A stretch of DNA of 36,550 nt from Pseudobdellovibrionaceae bacterium. Its GTDB lineage: Bacteria > Bdellovibrionota > Bdellovibrionia > Bdellovibrionales > UBA1609. Made by a program: the position numbers and the translations under genes. Of this stretch, positions 23,365 through 32,822 are shown in pieces; positions within the stretch are counted from its first letter, which is position 1, and each line of letters starts with the position of its first letter. The notes beneath the pieces were generated by a model. That model was not told the origin of the DNA and ran no database searches. It was given only the letters and a program-made list of their open reading frames with translations. Location of the stretch: contig JABJQG010000044.1 in assembly GCA_018663505.1 (NCBI GenBank), positions 1 to 36,550 on the forward strand. The letters are read 5' to 3'.

Positions 23365-24615
23365 TTGAAGAGTATTCAAAGAGAATTGGTACGACTAAAA
23401 GGACTGGTAAGTAAGTTAGGAAAAGAAAAATATCTAATTTATATCAGTATACCTCTTACAGTAATGGGGCTGATTTACCTAGTTGGTAAGTTTGCAGACA
23501 ATAAAGTTCAAGTTTTTCATAAAACATCTGAACTAAGTTTCGCAGGAGGTAAGGTATTAAATAATAATGGTAAAAGTTTATATAAGAGAAAAGAAAAGAT
23601 ATTCTCTAAAAAATTTCAGCATATTAATACTAAAATGGGCAAGTTTGATGAAAGATTTGATAAAGTTAATGAATCACTAAACTTAATAAAAGAAGCATTA
23701 GATAAAAAAACAAAACTCGAAGAAGGCAAGAGTAAACCTCCTGACTCACAACAAACTAATGATGTGACATTTGGTATGCCAGCTAACGATCTAACAGCTA
23801 ATAAAGTTTCACCAAAAATTGTTAATGGCATGAAGGTCATAGGATCAGGTGCTAGGAAGCGAAATTTTGGGCGAAAGATCCGTGGGCCTTCAATTATTTC
23901 ATTTCCAGTGCAAACAAAAAATAAAACAAAATTAATGACGGTTAAACTTCCCCCTGGTTCATTTTTACGAGCAAAATTACTAACAGGTGTAGAAGCCCCA
24001 GAAGGAAAAGCTCTGCCCGTTTTATTACAGGCAGATTATGCATTTGTTGGCCCAAACAAAAGTCGAATAGACTTAACAGGTTGTTTTTTGATTGCTAAAT
24101 CAACGGGTAATATGTCCATTGAGCGAGTTGAAATGCAAGCAACAAAAATCTCATGTGTTGCTAAATCTGGCCGTATGTTTGAAAGAAAGATGAACGGCTT
24201 TGTGGCTGATGCCAAAGATAATTCATTTGCAGTGATGGGTCATGTTAATTCAAAACAAGATCGTGTGGCTGCCATGGCCTTTTTATCCTCAGTGGTAGAA
24301 GGCGTTGGTAAAGCTATTCAGCAAGCACAAACTACAACTCAGACTAATGCATCTGGTGGCTCTAGTTCAATGATAACTGGTAATCAAGGAAAGTATATTG
24401 CGGCTGGTGGTGTAGGAAATGCCGCCTCACAAGTTACTCAATGGTATTTAAAACATGCTCAAAATCTACTCCCAACAATTAATGTGGGGTCAGGTCAAGA
24501 CGTTTGGATTGTAAATCAAGATACTATTGATCTTCCAAATTGGTATTTCAGAGAAGAAAAGAAAAAATCATTAAAGAAAGATTTTTTATATTTTAGTCGA
24601 TTCCTCGACAACTAA
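23365..24615 (+). CDS. traB: TraB (VirB10-like) channel scaffold
   Basis: 416 aa, starting at TTG with AAGGAG 7 nt upstream. A single N-terminal transmembrane helix (YISIPLTVMGLIYLVGKFA) is followed by a coiled-coil (about residues 80-120) and a proline/charged linker. The VirB10/TraB beta-barrel core contains VKLPPGSFLRAKLLTGVEAP, PVLLQADYAFVGPN, GCFLIAKSTG and RVEMQATKISCV. Near the C-terminus the antenna segment AAMAFLSSVVEGVGKAI and the VNQDTIDLP end fit. It bridges inner and outer membranes in the T4SS. Confidence 0.92.
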   Translation: MKSIQRELVRLKGLVSKLGKEKYLIYISIPLTVMGLIYLVGKFADNKVQVFHKTSELSFAGGKVLNNNGKSLYKRKEKIFSKKFQHINTKMGKFDERFDKVNESLNLIKEALDKKTKLEEGKSKPPDSQQTNDVTFGMPANDLTANKVSPKIVNGMKVIGSGARKRNFGRKIRGPSIISFPVQTKNKTKLMTVKLPPGSFLRAKLLTGVEAPEGKALPVLLQADYAFVGPNKSRIDLTGCFLIAKSTGNMSIERVEMQATKISCVAKSGRMFERKMNGFVADAKDNSFAVMGHVNSKQDRVAAMAFLSSVVEGVGKAIQQAQTTTQTNASGGSSSMITGNQGKYIAAGGVGNAASQVTQWYLKHAQNLLPTINVGSGQDVWIVNQDTIDLPNWYFREEKKKSLKKDFLYFSRFLDN

Positions 24616-24647
24616 TTAAATCAACAAAACATAATAGGAGAAATCTA

Positions 24648-24989
24648 ATGAGAAGTATTCTTATACTTTTGGTCGCTATATTGTTGTCAGCTTGTTCGAC
24701 GACTAGGGCACCAAGTTTAAATATGCTGGAAAAGCGAAGTGACTACAGTGGGGTTGGACAAATTGAAGATGCCTTATCAAGTGTAAACTCACCCTTACTT
24801 GTTCCTCAAAGAACAAAACCAATAGTTACAGATATTTGGGTTCATCCACATGAAATGCCAACTGGTGATTATTTTAGAGGTGGGTGGATTAGAACCGTAA
24901 TTTCAAAAGCAAGATGGGAAGTAGAAAAAAAGCGGAGCCCATTAATTATCAGAAAGAAAAAATCAGTAAAAAAACGTAAGCGCAAATAA
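24648..24989 (+). CDS. traV: TraV-like lipoprotein (VirB7-like)
   Basis: 113 aa. The signal peptide ends in the lipobox LSAC (Cys16), so it should be an outer-membrane lipoprotein. The C-terminal segment VPQRTKPIVTDIWVHPHEMPTGDYFRGGWIRTVI follows the TraV pattern of Arg-x-Pro followed by an I-W-x-x-P stretch and a dipeptide D/G-Y. The tail is highly basic (RKKKSVKKRKRK). It lies in the standard position between traB and traC. ATAGGAGAAA is upstream of the ATG. Confidence 0.8.
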   Translation: MRSILILLVAILLSACSTTRAPSLNMLEKRSDYSGVGQIEDALSSVNSPLLVPQRTKPIVTDIWVHPHEMPTGDYFRGGWIRTVISKARWEVEKKRSPLIIRKKKSVKKRKRK

Positions 24990-25026
24990 TTCAAATAAAC
25001 ATTTTTTTCAACTTGGAGGTTTAATT

Positions 25027-27612
25027 TTGCAATCTCAACGAATCCCTATGCCTAAATCTATCGAAGAAGCTCTTTGTAAAAGAGAACTTTTCACAAAATC
25101 ACTATTTTCAAGGCCTGAATCTCTATCGAGCTTAATGCCTTATGACGGTTTTATTGAAGAAGAGAACATATTTCAGATGAAAGATGGCTCACTTGGAGCC
25201 GTTTTTGAAGTCGATCTACTAGAGCATGAATCAATAACAGAAAAACAGATATTAAGAGCCATTGCTTCAACAAAAAACTGGTTTTCCCTTCCTGAAAACT
25301 GCGTATTGCAAGTTTTGTATGAGCAATCTGCATATTCACAATTTGATAAAACCATTCAGCAAATTGAAGATAGTTATCAAGAGGCTCATTCAGTATCAAA
25401 AGTGCTTTTTTCAGAAAAGATTAAAAATTTAAAAAAATCATGTAAGAAAACAGACGACAAAACGCCGCTAAAACGTCGAACCATTTTGTCTATTCGTTAT
25501 TTCCCTGAAGTTAAAACCAAAATAAAGGCTAGTGAGTATTGCAAGAGAAGTGAGGCACTACTTCATAGGGAAATGAGTAGCTTTGTCCATGAGCTGCAAA
25601 CATTTCGGCATATCCTAAAAAATATTGAATCAAACTCCGAGCTAAATCTTAAATCGTTTAATGGTTCTGATCTTTTAGACTTTCTAAGGAAATTTTTTAA
25701 TCCAGCAACTTTTTATAAACGTGAATTTGCTCCTTATAATAAAAGAACTTCTTTATCAGACCAGTTTCTTTTTAATTCGCCAAAGCTAAATTATTCAGGA
25801 TTAGATCGAGAAGGTGTAAAGACTAGAACCCTAACACTCAAAACGTCACCGCTATATGCCTATGACGGTGGGATGGCGTATTTTGTAAGCCTTGATTTTC
25901 CATTTAAGCTTTCTTTGAATTTTTCATTTCCTTCTAAAACAAATGTGAAGAAATTTTTTGGAATTAAAGAATTTTTTCTTGAGAATACTTTGTCGGCAAA
26001 GGGAAAGATTCAAAAAGAAGAAATTAAAGAAGTTCAAGAAAAGCTTGCTAGGGATGATCGCTGCTTACAATTAACTTTTAATGTGATTGTTGAGGGGAAG
26101 TCTGATGAGGAATTAGACGAAAGAACAAGAAAAATCTGTCAAATCTTTCATAATAAACTTGAGTGTGAGATTATAGAAGAAGATGACATTGGGCTTGGGC
26201 TTTGCCTAAATTCATTACCGCTAAACTATACCCCCGATGCGGATTACTCAACGCAAAGATCTATTCGAGTTTTACGCTCTGATGCGTTGAAGTTTATCCC
26301 GATCTTTGATTCTTTCCGAGGTTTGAAAAAGTCGTTATCTTTTTTTCTTTCCAGAGAAAATAATATCGTTCCATTTTCTTTAACTGAAAACGAAACTTCA
26401 AACCATTCTGTACTTTTAAGCGACACAGGATCGGGTAAATCTGCGTTCGTGATTGAGTGCATTCAGGCAGCAAAACGTATGTCCCCTGAACCTATCGTAT
26501 TTATCATTGATAAAAAATCTAGCTACTCAATGCTGAGTGAATATTACGACGGAGAATTAACGGTCTTTGATCGAAATAAAAAAGTTCCATTCTCACCGTT
26601 TCGTGGAAAGTATGACGAGGAAAAAATAGCATTTTTGACAAAGATCATATCATTGGCAGTGAAACTAACCTCACCCTCTTACGAATTAGAAAGCGAACAC
26701 CAGACAGCAATAACTAAAGCCTTGAAACTGGCATATATAAAAAAATGTAATAGACAAGGGTTGTCTTATGTTGAAGGTGAGCTATTTAAGCAAGATGTGG
26801 ACGGCGACGTAGAGTTGTCTATGGAAGATTTTGTCGTAGAACTAGGTTCATTAGTTGACGACGGAAAAAACAAAACTAGAGAAGTTGTTGAATCGCTAAT
26901 TTCTAAGCTTAAACCTTTTTATGGTGATGGAATTTATGCAAAATTTTTCTCTGCCACTAACTCTGATTCATCAAGTAGTGAAAAACTTTTTTACATTTAT
27001 GATTTAGACGCTTTAGATGGCGACCCTGTGCTTCAAACTTTAATGACAATGAGTGTGATCGAAGAAATTAGATGTATTATTTCTCTTCCCTCCAATCAAG
27101 GCCGAACAGGTTTTCTTGTCATGGAAGAGTTTGCAATGCTAGGACGAAACAATCCTGCCTTTAGAGACTTCGCTATTGATTTTTGCGAAACCATGCGAAA
27201 AAAAAATTGTTGGCTATTAAGTTTGACACCAAGGCCACAGAATTACTTTGAGCTTGAAACAGGCAAAGCTTTTTGGGGAACAGCTAGTAACTATATTTTT
27301 CTCCAAATGAATCCAGATTCTTGTGATTTTATTGCAAAAAACTCATCTCTAATTGATGAGGCAAATAGTGAAATCATCAAATCACTTAGGACAAAAAATG
27401 GCGAGTATGCAGATGTTTTCTATATGAATAAGGAAAAATCGAAACAAGGAGCCTTTCGGTATAGACAAACATCACTTGATCGCTGGATGAGTCCCACTAA
27501 TGCGCTAGATGCAAGAGAAGCACTTAACGCTCTACAAACCCATGAAAACAAGTGGGAGGCATTGAAGTATTTAGCTGAAACCTATCCCAAAGGTGTGCCT
27601 CCTAAATCATAA
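25027..27612 (+). CDS. traC: TraC (VirB4-like) T4SS ATPase
   Basis: 861 aa, starting at TTG with TTGGAGGT about 8 nt upstream. The N-terminal TraC/VirB4 domain starts at YDGFIEEENIFQMKDGSLGAVFEVDLL. The C-terminal ATPase domain has Walker A DTGSGKS (466-472), the PIVFIIDKKSSYSML strand, Walker B GRTGFLVMEEFAMLG, and the NCWLLSLTPRPQNYF and NYIFLQMNPDS motifs of conjugative VirB4/TraC proteins. It energises pilus assembly and substrate transfer at the inner membrane. It is the largest and best conserved gene of the transfer region. Confidence 0.95.
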   Translation: MQSQRIPMPKSIEEALCKRELFTKSLFSRPESLSSLMPYDGFIEEENIFQMKDGSLGAVFEVDLLEHESITEKQILRAIASTKNWFSLPENCVLQVLYEQSAYSQFDKTIQQIEDSYQEAHSVSKVLFSEKIKNLKKSCKKTDDKTPLKRRTILSIRYFPEVKTKIKASEYCKRSEALLHREMSSFVHELQTFRHILKNIESNSELNLKSFNGSDLLDFLRKFFNPATFYKREFAPYNKRTSLSDQFLFNSPKLNYSGLDREGVKTRTLTLKTSPLYAYDGGMAYFVSLDFPFKLSLNFSFPSKTNVKKFFGIKEFFLENTLSAKGKIQKEEIKEVQEKLARDDRCLQLTFNVIVEGKSDEELDERTRKICQIFHNKLECEIIEEDDIGLGLCLNSLPLNYTPDADYSTQRSIRVLRSDALKFIPIFDSFRGLKKSLSFFLSRENNIVPFSLTENETSNHSVLLSDTGSGKSAFVIECIQAAKRMSPEPIVFIIDKKSSYSMLSEYYDGELTVFDRNKKVPFSPFRGKYDEEKIAFLTKIISLAVKLTSPSYELESEHQTAITKALKLAYIKKCNRQGLSYVEGELFKQDVDGDVELSMEDFVVELGSLVDDGKNKTREVVESLISKLKPFYGDGIYAKFFSATNSDSSSSEKLFYIYDLDALDGDPVLQTLMTMSVIEEIRCIISLPSNQGRTGFLVMEEFAMLGRNNPAFRDFAIDFCETMRKKNCWLLSLTPRPQNYFELETGKAFWGTASNYIFLQMNPDSCDFIAKNSSLIDEANSEIIKSLRTKNGEYADVFYMNKEKSKQGAFRYRQTSLDRWMSPTNALDAREALNALQTHENKWEALKYLAETYPKGVPPKS

Positions 27613-27626
27613 AATTGGAGGTAAAT

Positions 27627-28940
27627 GTGATCTTTAGGTATCTTACGCTTGGAGTTTTAATTGTCAGCCTGAGTAATTTTGCTCAGGCTGACTCAGGGAA
27701 TATCGACTACCGATCAACAAATGAATTTTCACCAAATGACTATCTTTTTGGTTCACATGGAAACCTTAAAGACCCTGTGTTTGATGTGTATAGAACGATT
27801 GATTTAAGTGTCGATATTGGTATTGGATCAGATTGTGGAAGAATAGATTTTAAAAATACTCTCAAGTCAGCCTTTACGAATGTTCTTGATGAAAAATATC
27901 TGGAAGGGATGGGCAAAGATATTTTAGCTGCAAGTCCAATGCTTTTAATTTCATATTTTTCGCCCACTTGGGCGGCAATTATTAAGCACACTAGGATTCG
28001 AGCTAATTTTTTGGCTCAACTTCGTTTGAATCAGTGTAAGGCAATTAACAAATTCGTAGACAACCGTGTTTCTGATTATTACGAAGAAAGATCAAGTTGT
28101 ATTCAAAAATCAATGAAAAGACATAACAACGATTTTGAAAAGGCAATGGAGGGTTGTAAGAACTATGCAGATTACAATATTTCAAAATGGGCTGGAGATG
28201 GTAAATCAGGAGAGAATAAACTGATTGAGTCAGCCGCAAAATGGGCTGGTTTTAAGGGTGAAAGTGCTGATCGAATTGTTGGTCTTACAAAGGCTTTTAT
28301 CGGTGATACAGTCATCAAGAAAGGAAGTGTCAGTGTTGATTTTGGGCCAAGAAGAGTCCAGTTAACACCACGTACTTACCTTATGGAAGTTAAAAATAAA
28401 ACTTATTCAAGACTCTGTAAAGGGTTACTAGGAAAGTTTGTTCGGTCAGGAGGGTACAAAGCAAATATTTATCGTACAGTGTCCGATGATGACTTAAAAG
28501 CAGTTAGCGGTACTGATAAAACTCTAATAGATAGACAAACAATTTTATCCCTTGCATATCTACCCTATAAAAAACGACGAGTAGCTTGTCGGAAGTTATC
28601 AGATGCAATTGCAATGAATAAATACTCTGATGATATGGGTAAAACTCTTGATTTTATTTCTTCTAAAATGGGTGCCAATCCACACTATCCAACAAAAAGA
28701 AAAGCTGAAATTGATCGTAAAAGAAGGTCGTTCAAAGACCAGACCGAGTTAACTCTAGCATTTGAAAAAAATAATACTGACCCATTGAATAAAGTTCTTT
28801 ATCAAATCAATTCAGAAGGAGCTAAATATATGGGGGCGGCTTCTGAAAGAGAGATGCAGTCTGACTCTGACATTCACCAATCGGAGCGTGTTGAGAATAT
28901 CTTTTTTGATTGTGCCGATGATATTGGTTGTTCTGAGTGA
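27627..28940 (+). CDS. TraH-like / ICE PFL_4711-family conjugation protein
   Basis: 437 aa from GTG 27627 (GGAGG 5 nt upstream; the frame opens at TTG 27615 inside the Shine-Dalgarno). The signal peptide ends at FAQA. Conserved features are the early IGSDCGRIDF motif, the KYLEGMGKDILAASPMLLISYFSPTWAAIIKHTRIRANFLAQLRLNQCKAI stretch, and Cys-containing segments (SSCIQ, EGCKNYA, RLCKGLLG). Such proteins are periplasmic or outer-membrane factors of mating-pair formation. The assignment between TraH and the PFL_4711 group is from memory of motifs. Confidence 0.72.
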   Translation: MIFRYLTLGVLIVSLSNFAQADSGNIDYRSTNEFSPNDYLFGSHGNLKDPVFDVYRTIDLSVDIGIGSDCGRIDFKNTLKSAFTNVLDEKYLEGMGKDILAASPMLLISYFSPTWAAIIKHTRIRANFLAQLRLNQCKAINKFVDNRVSDYYEERSSCIQKSMKRHNNDFEKAMEGCKNYADYNISKWAGDGKSGENKLIESAAKWAGFKGESADRIVGLTKAFIGDTVIKKGSVSVDFGPRRVQLTPRTYLMEVKNKTYSRLCKGLLGKFVRSGGYKANIYRTVSDDDLKAVSGTDKTLIDRQTILSLAYLPYKKRRVACRKLSDAIAMNKYSDDMGKTLDFISSKMGANPHYPTKRKAEIDRKRRSFKDQTELTLAFEKNNTDPLNKVLYQINSEGAKYMGAASEREMQSDSDIHQSERVENIFFDCADDIGCSE

Positions 28941-29546
28941 CTATTTTGAACTATCGGCCAATTCGTGTTCGAGAAAGCTCAGTCTCTCCAAAACAAGGAA
29001 AGCGAAGGTAGCAATCAAAGCAGGTATTTTTTCATTGTTATTTATGTTGGATTCCTCAATTATGTTAAAATCATTTTCTCTTTGCTCTTTAATATACTTG
29101 AAAGTGGTGGCTAATTCGGATCGTTCAATATTATTTTTTGAAAAGTTGTGTGCAAATTGATCTCTGATTTTCTTAACTTCTTGGAGAGCAGGAATGAACT
29201 GCCTGTAATCATCGCAGTCACCATCAGGATCAATTTCTTCTATTCGTTTTAGTATTTTTTTATAAAAATCAATTTTCTGGCCAAGCATCAATTTATTTTT
29301 TTCAGGGTCTACTTTTTTGATAATGTTTTCTAACGCACTTTCAATGAGTAAAACAAGACTGAGAAAACGCCCAATAAAAATGTGATCTTCTGTTGTTCTC
29401 TCTCGATATTTCCCCCCGTTCTCAGCTAAAATTTTTATGACATTCTTTGAGTTTTCTGTTGGATCATCTAAATCACATTTGAATACAACATTCAGATGTT
29501 CTTTTTTTCTATTTTTTGAACAAAAAATATTTTTAATTAATTGCAT
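28941..29546 (-). CDS. HEPN-like protein with R-x4-H motif, inverted cargo
   Basis: 201 aa, all-helical. KKIRDQFAHNFSK places Arg128 and His133 in the R-x4-H arrangement typical of HEPN RNases; relatives include MltR-like and abortive-infection proteins. The N-terminal part (NVIKILAENGG) and the IESALENIIKK helix are consistent with a HEPN bundle. It is the only opposite-strand gene inside the transfer operon, lying between the traH-like and traG-like genes. It ends immediately next to the traH-like stop codon, so it is probably acquired cargo. A toxin or defence role is inferred; no antitoxin is seen. Confidence 0.6.
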   Translation of the reverse strand: MQLIKNIFCSKNRKKEHLNVVFKCDLDDPTENSKNVIKILAENGGKYRERTTEDHIFIGRFLSLVLLIESALENIIKKVDPEKNKLMLGQKIDFYKKILKRIEEIDPDGDCDDYRQFIPALQEVKKIRDQFAHNFSKNNIERSELATTFKYIKEQRENDFNIIEESNINNNEKIPALIATFAFLVLERLSFLEHELADSSK

Positions 29547-29635
29547 GTCTAACTTACTTCTTTCAATTCAAGTTTTTTTCTATTAATTAAATACCCAGCT
29601 ACCCAAAAAATCAATTCAAAATATAAGGAGCCTAT

Positions 29636-31144
29636 ATGTTTTCTTCTACCGCCTATGAAGCGTTCTATACCTATATCGGTATCTATCTACATGAGGCTTC
29701 AATCAAAATTATCACCTCACAGGAAGTTCTTGTCGGTCTTTTAATGCTCATTTTGGGTATTTGCTTTCTAATGGCAACTTGGAGGTATTTTTCAAAATAT
29801 ATGCCTAGTTTTCTTGGAAAAGGAAGAAGTGTTGGTGCCAGTGCGATTTTTAGAATATTTGTATGTTTTATTATTGGCGTATCAATCCTAAAAGTCGATT
29901 CCCCCTCCAGAGTTAAGAATTATAAACGCATGTCATGGCATACCAATAAATATATTGAATCACGTTTTCCATCTATAGAGGAATCATACCAAGTAAGTTT
30001 TATTTTTGACTTGTTTACTAGATCAGCAGAAGAAATTTCTCGATTAGCTTCGGTTCTCGTTGATGAATTGTTTAAAAAAACAAATTCAGAGCTTGATGCG
30101 CCCTCCGCATTTTATAAAGCCGTAATGTATGCAGGTTCAATGACAATTGATGATCTTGAATTAAAAGATAAAATTGATGTTTATACTAATAGTTGTTTTG
30201 CCAAAGTTATTCCATTATTGGGAGCTGCAAAGAAAAAAGATAAACTCGATGAATTTTTTAAGGCCAATGGAGTTGTTGATCAAGAATTAAATTTAATACC
30301 AATTCAACTTGAAGGTGGTCAGAAAATAACTTGTCTAGATTTAAAAGAAGAAGTTAGAGCGCATCTATGGAAATACTCTGAATCAAAAGGAGCGACTTTT
30401 ACACGTCACTATTCTGGACGCTACGGCATCCCAAGGGACAGGGAGATTACAGCCGAAAAAGAAAGAAATATGATTGCTTCCAGCGCACTTGTGAATCACT
30501 ACCTTTCAAAAACTGAAGATGTTTTTGGTACTCAGCGTGGTTCAGAAGTAAATGGAGCATTTACAAAATTTTTAATGGGATGGAAGAAGTTTAGGTCGTT
30601 CGACGGTTTCTTAACCCTTACTGACCCTCTATTTGGTATGAGAGATCAAGTTGGAGCAGCGTTAACAGCACAGAGGGCTGAAAAATTTTCTGAATACTTA
30701 CAACGTGCGCCTCACCTAAAGGGAATGGTTAAATTATTTTTAATAGCCCTATTCCCGTGGCTTGTCTTTTTTATAATTGCAGGAAGATGGAAAGTTTTAG
30801 TGTCATGGTATGCAATCTATGTGTCAGTCTTGCTTTGGACACCGATATGGACGCTGCTCTATCACCTGATGACTAGTATCGCACTTTCAACAGAGACAAT
30901 GTACGAATTTGGAAAGCTTTCTGATGGTATATCTCTCTATGGATCAAGTTTTGTTACAGCTAAACTTTATCAGTTCTATGCGATTTATTCATGGCTTCAG
31001 CTAATAGCAGGGCCACTACCAACTTTAATTCTAGGGTTTGGTCTATTTAGCTCTTTGCTAAAAGACTCTCAAGAAGAAGGCACCCCTGAGCCTGTATCAG
31101 CAGCTAAAGATGTGGGTACAACAGCCGTTAAAGCCGCCCTCTAA
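29636..31144 (+). CDS. TraG N-terminal-domain-like mating-pair membrane protein
   Basis: 502 aa. The N-terminus has transmembrane segments LVGLLMLILGICFLMATW and FRIFVCFIIGVSIL. A large soluble region follows, then a C-terminal membrane block (LFLIALFPWLVFFIIAG, YAIYVSVLLWTPIWTLLYHLMTSIAL and LIAGPLPTLILGFGLFSSLL) with W-T-P-I-W, which recalls the TraG-N/TrbL-like pattern of F-type systems. The C-terminal part of F TraG (entry exclusion, mating-pair stabilisation) is missing. GGAG 5 nt upstream of ATG. Confidence 0.72.
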   Translation: MFSSTAYEAFYTYIGIYLHEASIKIITSQEVLVGLLMLILGICFLMATWRYFSKYMPSFLGKGRSVGASAIFRIFVCFIIGVSILKVDSPSRVKNYKRMSWHTNKYIESRFPSIEESYQVSFIFDLFTRSAEEISRLASVLVDELFKKTNSELDAPSAFYKAVMYAGSMTIDDLELKDKIDVYTNSCFAKVIPLLGAAKKKDKLDEFFKANGVVDQELNLIPIQLEGGQKITCLDLKEEVRAHLWKYSESKGATFTRHYSGRYGIPRDREITAEKERNMIASSALVNHYLSKTEDVFGTQRGSEVNGAFTKFLMGWKKFRSFDGFLTLTDPLFGMRDQVGAALTAQRAEKFSEYLQRAPHLKGMVKLFLIALFPWLVFFIIAGRWKVLVSWYAIYVSVLLWTPIWTLLYHLMTSIALSTETMYEFGKLSDGISLYGSSFVTAKLYQFYAIYSWLQLIAGPLPTLILGFGLFSSLLKDSQEEGTPEPVSAAKDVGTTAVKAAL

Positions 31145-31146
31145 AC

Positions 31147-31183
31147 TTAGGAAGTGATGTGTGCTCTGCACACCACTTCCTAA
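31147..31183 (+). terminator. Strong hairpin between traG-like and ftsK-like genes
   Basis: The outer stem is 10 bp (31147-31156 with 31174-31183). After an AT bulge, a further 5 bp (GTGTG/CACAC) closes a loop of CTCTG. No T-run follows, so it may be a processing or pausing element rather than a full terminator. Confidence 0.45.
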
Positions 31184-31232
31184 ATCTATTCCTTAAAACA
31201 CATTAAAAAAATAAAAATAATGGAGAATATTA

Positions 31233-32807
31233 ATGAGTATATCTACTGGGAAATATCCCAACAATAAAGATCAGTTTAAAAACAAAAATACAAATAAACC
31301 TGATGCTTTTGGGGAAGCCATAAATGAGTTTCTACAAGAAAGCATTATGGTTTCAGCAATGGGAACATGGGCTTTAATAAAGTCTATTTTTTCACGCTAC
31401 TGTCCACTTACCCTTGTTTCCATTGCGGCAAGTGTTTATGCGGGATATTGGATTGCAAGTGAAGCGCACCACATTAGGTTTTTACATGAATTAGAACCTA
31501 ATTATTTAACATACAAACTTTTAATGCCGATGTATAAAATTCACCGAAATTACTATTGGGCCGGAATTTCATCACTACTTTATTTCCCTGTATTGATTAT
31601 GGTTGGACTCCATGTACGAAGTGTTAGAACAAAATTCCAGGCACTTTTTTATAAGATTGGTTTACAAAATGGTGTTGGTGATACGCCAAAACTTATTAAG
31701 AAAAAGCGAATCGACAAATACCGCATAAACTACATTTTTGATGCCAATGGTATTGGTCTTTCTGAGTTTGAAACAAAAAGAGAGAGGCTAGAGTCACACT
31801 TCCATCAAAATGTTGAATCCATCAAATATGGAAAGCATAAGGGACGAATTGAGTTATCTCTTAATAAGCAAGACTTTCCCGAAAAACTTACATATTTAGA
31901 AGTTGCAAAGAGAAACCCTTTACCAGCAAATAGTTTTTTTATTGGTCATTCGATGAACGGTGTTTTAACTCAAAACTTAGCAGAACTTCCTCACATATTA
32001 ATAGCTGGTGCAACTGGCTCTGGTAAAAGTGTATTTTTCAAACAAGCACTTGTTGGGCTTTTAGAGTCCACGCCAAATATTCAAATGTATCTTATTGACC
32101 TTAAAAGTGGTCTTGAAATGATCGACTTTGTGAAGGCTCCGAATGTTAAGGTTGTAAAGACTATGGAGGAAGCACTGAAGCTCTTAAGGCAGGTTGAAAG
32201 GGAAATGAAGTCTCGCTTTAAGTATCTTGAAAAGAGTGGGCGGAAGCAAATTGTTCCAAGCGTAGATAGAAAGGAGCGTATAGTTGTCGCTGTAGATGAA
32301 GCCTCAGAGTTGTATATGAATAGAAGTAGCTATGACCCCGATAGAGCTAATGCTATTGAAGCACGAAAGCTCGCAGATTCCATAGCAAAGCTTTCTAGGG
32401 CCGCAGCTATTCATTTAATGCTTGCAACACAAAAGCTCGAAAAACAGGTTATTCCAACCTCTGTTACTGAAAACATATCTGGGCGAATGGTATTCAAGGC
32501 CAACTCGTTCCAAGGAAGTAATCAAATGATTGGGTCTAAAGATGCAATGATGCTACCTGAAATTCCAGGAAGAGGAATATGGAGCTATGGTACAAAAAAG
32601 TTAACTATTCAGGCCCCATATATTGATGAGAAAATAATTAAAGCCAAATGTATTGAAATTGCAAAAGACTTTGAAATAGGACGACGAAAAAACTTCAATC
32701 CCATGATAGGTGCAGTAGAAAGAAAGCGAGCAACGGGCAGCCAAAGTATTGCCTATAGCGATCTTGAAAATTCAAAAACTGAAAAAAATAAAGGCAATAG
32801 AAAATAA
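31233..32807 (+). CDS. FtsK/SpoIIIE-type DNA translocase, probable coupling protein
   Basis: 524 aa. Two N-terminal transmembrane helices (about 65-80 and 110-128) precede an FtsK-type motor: Walker A GATGSGKS (259-266), the QMYLIDLKSGLEM strand, Walker B IVVAVDEASELY, AIHLMLATQKL and IPGRGIWSYG. The LATQ element, in place of the F-type TraD equivalent, marks the FtsK/Tn916-Orf21 group. As no VirD4/TraD gene is present, it is the likely type IV coupling protein, pairing with the replication-relaxation protein encoded next. GGAG 7 nt before ATG. Confidence 0.88.
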   Translation: MSISTGKYPNNKDQFKNKNTNKPDAFGEAINEFLQESIMVSAMGTWALIKSIFSRYCPLTLVSIAASVYAGYWIASEAHHIRFLHELEPNYLTYKLLMPMYKIHRNYYWAGISSLLYFPVLIMVGLHVRSVRTKFQALFYKIGLQNGVGDTPKLIKKKRIDKYRINYIFDANGIGLSEFETKRERLESHFHQNVESIKYGKHKGRIELSLNKQDFPEKLTYLEVAKRNPLPANSFFIGHSMNGVLTQNLAELPHILIAGATGSGKSVFFKQALVGLLESTPNIQMYLIDLKSGLEMIDFVKAPNVKVVKTMEEALKLLRQVEREMKSRFKYLEKSGRKQIVPSVDRKERIVVAVDEASELYMNRSSYDPDRANAIEARKLADSIAKLSRAAAIHLMLATQKLEKQVIPTSVTENISGRMVFKANSFQGSNQMIGSKDAMMLPEIPGRGIWSYGTKKLTIQAPYIDEKIIKAKCIEIAKDFEIGRRKNFNPMIGAVERKRATGSQSIAYSDLENSKTEKNKGNRK

Positions 32808-32822
32808 GTTTAGGGGAGCAAT

